From positions 1,628,235 to 1,692,234 of the forward strand of contig BCKL01000003.1 in NCBI GenBank assembly GCA_001600635.1: a stretch of 64,000 nt of DNA, given 5' to 3'. The position numbers and the translations under genes are program-made. Shown in pieces: positions 56,197-64,000 of the stretch (the stretch's first letter is position 1; every line of letters starts with the position of its first letter). The notes beneath the pieces were generated by a model, which worked only from the letters and a program-made list of their open reading frames with translations, searched no databases and had not been told where the DNA came from. This DNA comes from Leucosporidium creatinivorum (Eukaryota > Basidiomycota > Microbotryomycetes > Leucosporidiales > Leucosporidiaceae).

Positions 56197-58752
56197 ATGG
56201 CCGCCGTCTCGTATGACAATGGGCTCTACACTCCCGATACTTGGGACTCACTTGCTACAGCTGCTGTAGAGGAGCAGACGACGGAGGATCCTGTCGAGAG
56301 CACCGCAGCTTGGGCAGCAGACGCAACCTCGACCGCCGCTGATGAGGAGGAACCGGCACCCACTACTAGCACCACTCCCGCCGCCATCGCTACTACCAGC
56401 AGCAGCTCCTCGTCGGCTGCACCAGCTTCCACCGTCGATGCGGGCCCTCCTCCTTCGACCTACACCATCTCGCCAGCCGCCGTCGTCGTCTCGGCGTCTA
56501 GCTCGTCTATTAGCCCTACCTCCTTCCTCTCCCCTTCCACCTCAGCATCCTCCAGCTCCTCAGCACCCCTCGCTTCGGCTTCGCTCAACGCTCTCTCGGC
56601 GACCGACGAGATCTCGCCGACCTCCTCCTTTGTCAGCATGAAGCAATGGCTCATCCCTGTCATCGTTGTGGCACCCATCCTGATCGGAATCCTCGTCCTC
56701 GGGTGTCTCTACGGAAAGTGCTGGGGAAGGAGACGGCAGCGAGCTCAAGAGCAGGAGATGGGAGGCGACGGCGGAGGTTGGTTCGGCGGCGCAGGATCGC
56801 TCGGTCGTCGGAGGAGGGATCACGGAGGCGAAGAGGGAGGATTCGTCGGGGGAAAGCACGCCGAGGACGACGCCGAATGCGACGATTTTGACGAGAAGGC
56901 CGCCTACGCCGGGACCGGCCCTCCTCCCCAACGCTCCTGGTCGACGATGCTTCGCTCAGGACTCGGTCGCGGACTCTCGCACGCTAGCTCCATCCGCCCT
57001 CCTCGCCGTCAAAAGGTTCCCTTCCTCGCCGTCTCGCGCCCTTCGATGGTGGACGAGCCTTTCCTCCCTCCTTCGCAATCTCAATCCCACTACGACCAGG
57101 CCTTCCGCGCCGTTCCCAACTCGCGACCTGCTCAAGCGGGAGGATGGAACTACGGCGGTCGACCGCAGCCTACCATGTCGCAGCCTACCAACGCCGGCCT
57201 GACGAGCGGCTGGGGCGTAGGCAACTACCGAGCCAAGAGCACCTCGAGTCGCAACAGCTCGGTCAAGAGTCGTCTCAGCGCTCGCCTCTTCGGAAACAGA
57301 AACATGGAGGAGCCGCCTTCCCCTTCCTGCTACTCGCATACCGATGGAGCGTACGCTGGACTCGAGGGAGAGGAGGATGATCCCGAGATGAAGGAGGAGG
57401 AGCTCAACGAGATTCTCGCCGAGTCGAGGACGGGCGACAGTCATCTCGCACGTCGCTATATGGGAGGAGAGACCCACCTCGCCGACGTTCGCCCTTCGAA
57501 TGCTCGCCAACCGCCAGCTCGTGAGCAGGAGCAACTCGCCAAGGACCGCTACTTTGCTCGCCACCCCACCGCCCCCGCTTCCCACCAGCGCGACCTCTCT
57601 TACGACCACCTCGTCGAGCAAATGGGTATCGACCTCCCCTCTCCTCCTCGTCAATCGCATGTCTCGCCCACCAAGACCTCCACCGGCTCGGCGCTCCTCC
57701 GACCAGCCATGTCGGGCACACCTGCTCCCTCCAAGCTTCTCTTCTCCTACGACTCCCCTCCCGTGCATTCGACCTACCAGGCTCCCTCCTACCAGCCTCA
57801 ACTCGTCAGCCCCGAGCGCGCTCCCGGCTCGCCTCGTGGTCCTCTTCCCCGTCCTCCTCAGCCTCAGCAGCCCGTCTTTGGCAACCCCCCTCCCCCTCCT
57901 CGTCAGCAGGAGAGCCAGTTTAACAAAAGTCGCCCTCTCTACCCCTCAGCTCAGCCTGGCATCTTCTTCACGACGACGACTCAACCTCCCCTCGGCGGGC
58001 CCCCGATGAGGCAGTCGATGCCTCATAGCAGCAGCAACTACTCGCTCTCGGGCGCTCGGGGTGTTGCCTACGGTGCTGGAGGCGAGCAAGCGGAGATGAG
58101 CGGCCAGCAGCAGCAACAACCTCAAGGAGCGCCGAAGCAGCGTCCCATTTCGCCGACGAAGGAAGGCGGTGCCAAGCTCCGCAAGGCCAACCCTAACGCT
58201 CCTCTCCACAACCCCACCATCCTCGCGGACCGCCCTCACCTTCCCTCTCACGACCCCTTCGCCTCTGCCCCTCCTCCTGCTCAGCCCTCAGCGCCCGAGC
58301 AGCAGCCCCAGCCGACCTTCAACCCCATCTTCCCTGACTCAGCCCCACTCCCTCCCCTCCAACATCCCTCTCGGGTCCGGAACGCCATTCATAACCTCGA
58401 AGCCGCCTCGGCTGGCTCGCCCCCTCCTTCGCCGACCAAGCCGGCCTCGCCTTATAGGCCGGTGAGCGCTTCCTACCCTTCTTCTTCCGCCCTCGCCCAG
58501 TCCACCTCCACTCCATCGCCTCAGCGAGTGATCCGCTCGCACACGACCTACCAGCGTCCGATGAAGTCGGGCTCAGACTCGGACGACGACGAGGATAGGA
58601 TCGCCAGCGACAAGTTGCAGAGGAGTAGGACCTCCGACTCCATGGCGGCGAGGCCATTGAGTAGTGATCCGAGAAGGTTGAGTCAGATGCTGAGGAGGCC
58701 GAGTGGTGGTGGAGGGTTGGGCAGGCCGGTGGTGGTTGATTCGGAGGAGTAG
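56197..58752 (+). CDS. Mid2/Wsc-like single-pass surface protein with long cytoplasmic tail
   Basis: An intron-free 851-residue frame, starting MAAVSYDNGLYTPDTWDS. The first 150 residues are Ser/Thr/Ala-rich (O-mannosylated stalk type). A single helix follows (WLIPVIVVAPILIGILVLGC, near 56645-56705), with Cys and basic residues behind it (YGKCWGRRRQR). The rest is a cytosolic, Pro/Ser-rich tail of about 680 residues with repeated SPTK/SPERAP-like motifs and an end rich in Ser and Arg (RPLSSDPRRLSQMLRRPSGG). No signal peptide is evident at the chosen start, so insertion may be type III. The layout is like fungal cell-wall-stress or bud-site proteins (Mid2, Axl2-like), but there is no diagnostic domain. 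Confidence 0.7.
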   Translation: MAAVSYDNGLYTPDTWDSLATAAVEEQTTEDPVESTAAWAADATSTAADEEEPAPTTSTTPAAIATTSSSSSSAAPASTVDAGPPPSTYTISPAAVVVSASSSSISPTSFLSPSTSASSSSSAPLASASLNALSATDEISPTSSFVSMKQWLIPVIVVAPILIGILVLGCLYGKCWGRRRQRAQEQEMGGDGGGWFGGAGSLGRRRRDHGGEEGGFVGGKHAEDDAECDDFDEKAAYAGTGPPPQRSWSTMLRSGLGRGLSHASSIRPPRRQKVPFLAVSRPSMVDEPFLPPSQSQSHYDQAFRAVPNSRPAQAGGWNYGGRPQPTMSQPTNAGLTSGWGVGNYRAKSTSSRNSSVKSRLSARLFGNRNMEEPPSPSCYSHTDGAYAGLEGEEDDPEMKEEELNEILAESRTGDSHLARRYMGGETHLADVRPSNARQPPAREQEQLAKDRYFARHPTAPASHQRDLSYDHLVEQMGIDLPSPPRQSHVSPTKTSTGSALLRPAMSGTPAPSKLLFSYDSPPVHSTYQAPSYQPQLVSPERAPGSPRGPLPRPPQPQQPVFGNPPPPPRQQESQFNKSRPLYPSAQPGIFFTTTTQPPLGGPPMRQSMPHSSSNYSLSGARGVAYGAGGEQAEMSGQQQQQPQGAPKQRPISPTKEGGAKLRKANPNAPLHNPTILADRPHLPSHDPFASAPPPAQPSAPEQQPQPTFNPIFPDSAPLPPLQHPSRVRNAIHNLEAASAGSPPPSPTKPASPYRPVSASYPSSSALAQSTSTPSPQRVIRSHTTYQRPMKSGSDSDDDEDRIASDKLQRSRTSDSMAARPLSSDPRRLSQMLRRPSGGGGLGRPVVVDSEE

Positions 58753-58997
58753 GGAGGGAGAGCGAAGGCGCGACGAGGCGTGTAGTATAATCTAGTGTGA
58801 TCTTCTAGTAACTTATCCTTATTTGCTATTCTCAACTCGAGCAGCTGAGAGACGAGAGGCAAGCCAGACAGCGCCGAATGCTCTTCGCCGAGAATCGCTC
58901 TCCGCCGCGCAACCTCGCGTCTCTCTCCTCACCTGACGGCTAAGATCAACTAGTCTATTTCTTTGCACCACCACTCAACAAGCGTCTCACTCCTCGC

Positions 58998-61096
58998 TTA
59001 CAGATCCTTCTTCCCCTCGCTCTTTCCCTTGCCCTCCGCGAGCGCTCCATCCAAGGCATCCAAACGCTCAATGAGGGTCGGGTGGTTGTTGTGGTACGCC
59101 GAGTAGATCCAGTCGGTGCCGGTGAGGGCCTGATTGACGAGTGCGGAGGAGGAAGAGGTCAGCTCGACTCGACTCGACTCTCGGCGCTGCGCGGCGTAGG
59201 AGAGCAAGCGAGAGGACGTACGAGGTTCTTCTCGTGAATCGACACAAGTGCGCCCTTGAGGTTCTTGGCGTAGCTCTCCCCCAGCTGCACGGCAAAGTTA
59301 TCCGCATCATACTCGAGCTTCCTCGTCACTCCATTCGTCAGAAACTGGAGGACCGAGCTCATGGGGCTGAATAGACTGGCGGCGAGTAGCAGGCTAATGA
59401 TCGTTGGTCCACCTCCACCCAAGAGGGAAGGAGTAAAGCCGAAGGAGCTGAGCAGGGAGCGGTTGGAGAGGAAGAGCGTGAAGGTCGAGAGGGAGAAGGC
59501 GGTTTGGAGGAGGGAGGTGAGGAGGAGGATCAGGACGTGCGCGTGGGCGTAGTGGCCTAGTTCGTGAGCTGTTGGAGGAGGTGGGTGGGAGAGGGGAGGT
59601 TAGCGAGGGAAGGGAGGCAGGAGGAGCGAAGGGACGAACCGAGGATGGCTTCCACTTCCTCGGGCGTCGATTTCTCGAGGAGAGTGTCGTAGATGACGAC
59701 TGTGGGTGATGGAGCCAGAAGAAGGTCAGCAATTGAGCTCCGATGCCTCTCACGCCCGGCTTTCCAACTCGAGCGCTTCCTCGGCGCTCCCTCCGCCTTC
59801 CGTTCTCAGACGCCAGACTCACTATGCTTAGTCAAGAACGGCAGCCCAAAGAAGAAAGCATTCGAATGACTACTCCTCTTACTCCCATCCATGACCCAAA
59901 TCCTGCCCAACGGGAACTCGAGCCTCTCGGACAACTTCTTGACGAGGGGGAAGACGGGCGAATCGGTGGGGAGGGGCGTGAAGGTGTTGAAGAGGGGGGC
60001 GATGAGGTAGGGGTCTGTGGGATGGAGGGCGGGGATTAGTACAGTGCGCGAGAGAAGGGGGAAGGGAGGAGGGCATGTTAGGCGAGCGCCGAGATGTGGT
60101 TGAAGTGGGGTAAGGGAGAACGCTGACTTCGACGTTACTTACAGGCAGGGATCATGATAAGCTGGAAAGCGAGGCTGTGGTATATTCAAAGGTCAGCGCT
60201 GCCCTCTCTCGCCTCAAACTCGGCCGACCTTCCCAACTCACATGAACGCCATGATCCAAGCCACGATCCTCAACATGCCCGCCGCTCCAACCCACTCGAT
60301 AATCCAAAGGATTCCCGCAATGATAGGGATCTCGAGCGCGAGGGAGAGAGCAAATCCTTTGATTTGGTCGGCGACGAAAGTGCCTGCGCGGAGCGGAGGT
60401 CAGCCGAGCTCTGGAGGGTAGGAGAGGTAGGAGGGAAGAGAGGACAAACCCTTGGTGGTCTTATTGAAACCGTGCTTCTCCTCCAGGACAAAGTTCTTGT
60501 AGTACTCCTTAGGCAGAGAAAGGACCGTGCCGAGCGTAGTCATGAGCGCGACAAAGGCCAAGCTCTGCTTCAACTCGGTCGTCGCACCCGGTACACTCCC
60601 CGCCAGATCCCAGAAACCCTTCAACAGGGTCCACCTGCCCTCCTCCGCTCCTCCAAACCAAGGGAACTTGGATAGGACTACGCTGCCCAAACCGAGGGCA
60701 GCGACTACGGGCGCGGTGACACTCGAAAGAAGGAGGAAGGATTCCACTAGGTCGATGCGGCCGATGAAGGAAGCGTAGGAGAGTTTGTCCTTGCTGTAGG
60801 ATTGCGACTTGCGGTAGGTCTCTTGTGCTTCGACGGCGTTGGGCAGGAAGGGCTTGAGTGTTGAAGGAAGGTGAGGGTGCAGAGTGGAGGAGAGGTAGGG
60901 CTTTTGGCGGTGTCTATTGTAGCAAAATAGAAGAGGTTAGCTCGCTGATGAGCTGCAGACTCGAAGGAGAGAGGCAAGCGCACCCGATCCAGCTTTCGAA
61001 TGCTCCTACGCCGAGAGCGATACAGAGGAGGATGGTTTGGTAGTCGATTGTCGGGTCTTGTAGCCTCTGTTGGAGGTCCTGTAGGAGAGCAGCCAT
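58998..61096 (-). CDS. STE24: CAAX prenyl protease 1 (STE24, M48 zinc protease)
   Basis: Integral ER/nuclear-membrane zinc protease that trims prenylated CAAX proteins and clears translocon clogs; it processes a-factor-type pheromones. The start is at 61096 (MAALLQDLQQRLQDPTIDYQ). Segments seen in order: FESWIGC helix, RKSQSYSKDKLSYASF, helices LVESFLLLSSVTAPVVAALG, KEYYKNFVLEEKHGFNKTT (a conserved Ste24 motif), helix EIPIIAGILWIIEWVGAAGM, YLIAPLFNTFTPLP, SNAFFFGLPF, the zinc site EVEAILAHELGHYAHAHV (HExxH), and the third ligand region KLEYDADNFAVQLG. It ends TDWIYSAYHNNHPTLIERL then a Lys/Gly tail. All catalytic residues are intact. It diverges from the second HMG-box gene. Confidence 0.93.
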
Positions 61097-61841
61097 CGCG
61101 AGTCGGAGTTGTGAAACGAGAGCGAGTCGTGGCGGGAAGGAGAGAGGCGACGCGTTGGAAGCGAGAGAGGGTTGAGCTCTTGACAATTCGCTCGCTAGCT
61201 CTTGCTCGACTCAGGAATGGTTCGATGGACTACAAACGACTGCTCCGGTGCTGAAATAGACAGCCCCCTTCGCTACAGCTCTCGTTCGAGCCCGTGACGT
61301 CGCGCTTCTCGTCTCTGTGAGCCCTCTCCTCGCTCGCTAAGGCTACAGAGCTGACTCCTCTCACTCGACAGCTGTACAAGAGTACTGAAACGCTCATCTG
61401 CTGCTCGGAGATGTAACCCTCGGCTCTTAAGCTCGACCCTCCTGCCGAGTTCCAGCGGCGTCCGTCTCTCCTCTCGCTCGAGCCCTGCCAATCCTTTGTC
61501 CTATACAGGCCTTGTCCTTCGCCCATATTCGAGCAAACGAGCAAAGATGGCTTCTCCCGCTCCCACCACCACCAACGCAAGACCCGAGCTCCCATACAGC
61601 AGCAACTCAGCTCGCCTCAGCAACCTCAGCTCGGCCCTCCCCTTCTCGACCAAGACAGAGGGCACTTGCTCCCTCCCTTTCTTTCGCCCAAAGTCTCGCC
61701 CAGCTCATTCAAGCCGATTGAATAGAGTCCCGCAAGCAACTGTCTGTGCGTAACCCTGCATCTCGTCAGTCCTCTCGCCCGCTCCCTTCTCTCCCTCTCG
61801 CCGTCGTCGCTCGCCGCTGACCCGACGCGCCCTTGTCCCAG
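61097..61841. promoter_or_regulatory. Divergent promoter/leader region STE24 / HMG-box gene 2
   Basis: Shared upstream region. An ATG at 61547 opens a 60-residue frame (MASPAPTTTNARPELPYSSN) that can be spliced in phase 0 from GTCTGT (about 61741) to the acceptor just before the HMG gene ATG at 61842. This is either an extra N-terminal exon or a leader intron with an upstream ORF. Confidence 0.45.
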
Positions 61842-63850
61842 ATGGATCCCTACCATCCCACCTCACCCTCAATAGACCATTGGTCCCACCTCCCTCCAAC
61901 AGACGGGCCCAACACCCGCTCCCGCCTCTCCTTCGGCCTCGCTCCCATCTCCGGCCAAGTCGCTCCCCTCCCACGACCGCCCGCTTCGTATCCTTCACCA
62001 GCAGAGTCACCGATTGAGCAGTGGAGCTATTACCCTTCCGAGCGTGCTGCAGAGGGACGTCAATACGAGTACGAGGAGGAGGAAGCGCGGTGGCGTTGTG
62101 AAGAAGACGAGGGACCGGCTCAGGTGGGTTGTTGTCTGATCGGGTTCGATGCGAAGGAAGTCGAGCTGACTTACAGGACATTACACAGTACGCCTACAAC
62201 CCAACGTACGACCCTCCCGCACCCGGCTCCTTCTTCGCTCTCGACCCTTCGCTCCCTCTCCCCTCTACCGCCGAGCTGGAGCAATACGCCTACCCTCTCC
62301 ACTCGCCCTTCCCTTCTCACTCGACTTCGAACACTACCGTCTACTCCTGGGAGTCCTCCAGCGCTCATCCATCGACCTCGACCTACAAAGAGCCGACCAG
62401 CTCGGACTTCTCAACTTTCGCCGAGCTGCTGCCGCTCGCTGGGAGTGCGGATGTGACGGGATTGGTGTCGAGGGAGGAATGGCTACGGTTGGGTGGGTTC
62501 GAGGAGGGTGGATCGGCGGTACAGGAGGGCGAAGAGCGGTTTGTTCAGGGAGGATTTCCGTCCCGAAGGAGTCGAAGCGCCTTCGCCGAGCAATCTCACT
62601 TCGCCGAGCTCCCATCGCCACACTACGCCTTCCCTTCGCCAATCCCACTTTCCCACCTCTCCTCTTTCGCTCTCTCACAATCCTCGAGCTCGACGTCCGC
62701 ACCCAACCTACCTCAGCCCGACCCCGGCGCCGTGTCTCAAACTCCAGACCCTGCTCTCAATCCCCCTCATCAACCTCCTCCTCTCCCCATCCCCACCTCC
62801 CCCTCCTTCTCCTTCACGCCCCTCCCCATCCTCCCCCCTGCCCTCGCCCCGTCCTCCCGCAAATCCCACTCCCGGCGTCACTCCACCAGCCACATTCCCC
62901 GCCCCCGGAACGCCTTCATCCTCTTCCGGCAGCACTACGTCTCGTCCACTCCTTCCTCCTCCGCCTCCTCGACCGCCGCCCCACCCCTCCCAACGCACCA
63001 CTCCAACATCTCCCAACTCGTCGGGTCCATTTGGCGCGGTCTCACCGCCGAGGAGAAAAGGCCATGGGAGCTGATGGCTGAGGAAGAGAGGCGGGTGCAT
63101 AAGGAACGGCATCCGGAGTACAGGTTCCAGCCGAAGGCGAAGGGAGTGAGGAGAAAGGTCGGGAGTGGGAAGAAGGCGTTGGCCAGTAAGGCGCGCCGAG
63201 AAGCGGAGGTAGAGAGGGCGGAGGGAGGAGAGATTGGGGTGGAGGGTGGGAAGAAGAAGAGGGTCAGGAGGAGTAGAGCGAAGGAGGTGCAGACGACGGA
63301 TCTGGCCGTCGAATCTAGTCCGAGCTCGGCGACGGTGGCGAGGGGGTCGGGGCTGCTGGAAGGCGAGGACCAGGACTCGCTCGTCGTTGGCGCAGAAGGC
63401 GATATGGCGCAGGATGAAGCGCCGTACCCCTTCCAAGACTCAGCCCCCCTCCCTCTCCCTTCGCCTGCGCCGAGCAGGACTCACCGCCCCTCTCTCAACC
63501 ACCGCCCAGCGACCTACTGCAACCCTCCCAGCGCCCATTTCGCAAGCTATGCCCTCCCTCCCTCCGCCTCGCCCTCGGCTCTCCCCTCCCCCTCCTCTAC
63601 CGCCGCGACACGCACAGCCTTCCGTCCCTCTCGCCTCGCCAAACGAGGCTCTCTTCCCCTCACCTCTTTCTCTTCCTCCCAGCCCCTCTCCTCATCCTCG
63701 CCGCTTCCTCCAACCGCCGCTCCGAAGCACGCACCACAGCAGCAGCAGCCGTTCCAGTTCCATCTCGGCGGCGCAGACCTCTTCAGCGGCGAAACGCAGC
63801 AGGCGGGGGATCTGGAGAGGTTGTTTGGTGGGAGAGTGGTAAGGCGTTGA
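61842..63850 (+). CDS. HMG-box transcription factor 2 (paralogue of the 23832-26817 gene)
   Basis: A 651-residue protein; exons 61842-62123 and 62177-63850 (1,956 nt) are in phase 0. An acceptor abuts the ATG, as in the paralogue. The N-terminal motif is WSHLPPTDGPNTRSR. The mid motifs are REEWLRLGGFEEGG and ELPSPHYAFPSPIP. The HMG box, at about residues 330-415, reads RPRNAFILFRQHYV, ISQLVGSIWRGLTAEEKRPW and RVHKERHPEYRFQPK, followed by GSGKKALASKARR. RLAKRGS and the C-terminal HLGGADLFSG and LFGGRV are shared with the paralogue. It lacks the paralogue's second intron, which falls where GSGKKAL begins. The MATA-HMG type box suggests a regulator of mating or development; this is family-based inference. 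Confidence 0.86.
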
Positions 63851-64000
63851 CGTGTAGCTCTAGATGGACGCTGAGGTGAGATGTCCGAGGTGCAGGAAGA
63901 GAGCGGCCAGGAATGGGTGGGAGGAGGAGCGCCGAGCAGAGATTGGGGGTCGGGTCAGTCGAATACTGGGGCGTAGATCGAATGTCGAGCAGTGTGAAAG
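63851..64000. other. 3' flank at the right window edge
   Basis: 150 bp after the HMG-box gene 2 stop. Nothing recognisable. Confidence 0.4.

Noticed and set aside
1-64000. tRNA and rRNA genes, CRISPR arrays, insertion sequences, retroelements
   Set aside because: No T-loop consensus in a clover-leaf context, no repeat-spacer pattern, no transposase, integrase or reverse-transcriptase motifs and no long terminal repeats were seen.

Overview
The window is nuclear DNA from an intron-dense, GC-rich fungus. It is most likely a basidiomycete yeast of the Pucciniomycotina (red-yeast-like, Microbotryomycetes type); the genus cannot be fixed by eye. Three things support this: almost every gene is split by short GT-AG introns with a CTGAC/CTAAC branch site, the window holds the spermidine synthase/saccharopine dehydrogenase fusion known from basidiomycetes, and the gene set is otherwise typically fungal (TOM70, KIN1, SMT3, NAS6, VPS55, SFH5, STE24). 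There is no CRISPR array, no insertion sequence and no recognisable transposon or virus-derived gene.

Layout. 1-1672 (-): 5' part of TOM70, cut by the window edge. 2.0-5.5 kb: a gene-poor stretch with one doubtful small ORF, two poly-C tracts and the leader introns of KIN1. 5564-10248 (+): KIN1/PAR-1 kinase with a C-terminal KA1 domain. 10.5-11.4 kb (+): type II membrane protein A, whose frame is disturbed. 11.8-15.7 kb (-): a four-helix membrane protein, a SURP-like acidic protein and SUMO. 16.1-18.6 kb (+): a membrane protein and a GNAT acetyltransferase. 18.7-20.1 kb (-): NAS6, divergent over about 150 bp from the spermidine synthase/LYS9 fusion (20266-23499, +). 23.8-30.2 kb (-): a large HMG-box factor, a PLAC8 protein and a tail-anchored protein. 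31.1-38.2 kb (+): a divergent xylulokinase-like protein and a siderophore-type MFS transporter. 38.4-40.8 kb (-): an SDR and VPS55. 41.4-43.8 kb (+): a BTB protein and type II membrane protein B. 43.9-45.3 kb (-): a membrane-anchored double-psi-barrel protein. 45.5-58.8 kb (+): SFH5, a DDT/PHD chromatin protein, an EXS protein, a membrane-anchored acyl-protein thioesterase and a Mid2-like surface protein. 59.0-61.1 kb (-): STE24, divergent from a second HMG-box factor (61842-63850, +).

The genes are mostly unrelated housekeeping functions with no obvious cluster logic. Three patterns stand out. (1) Very small exons: two of 5 nt in the fusion gene, 11 and 15 nt in SUMO, 17 nt in the transporter; the spliced frames close exactly in each case. 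(2) Two pairs of dispersed paralogues: the HMG-box factors, which share several motifs outside the HMG box, and the type II membrane proteins. (3) A CGCCGAG-type word that recurs in introns just upstream of the branch site. Several less conserved genes have splice junctions whose frame does not close with canonical sites. These are reported as observed and may be assembly indels.
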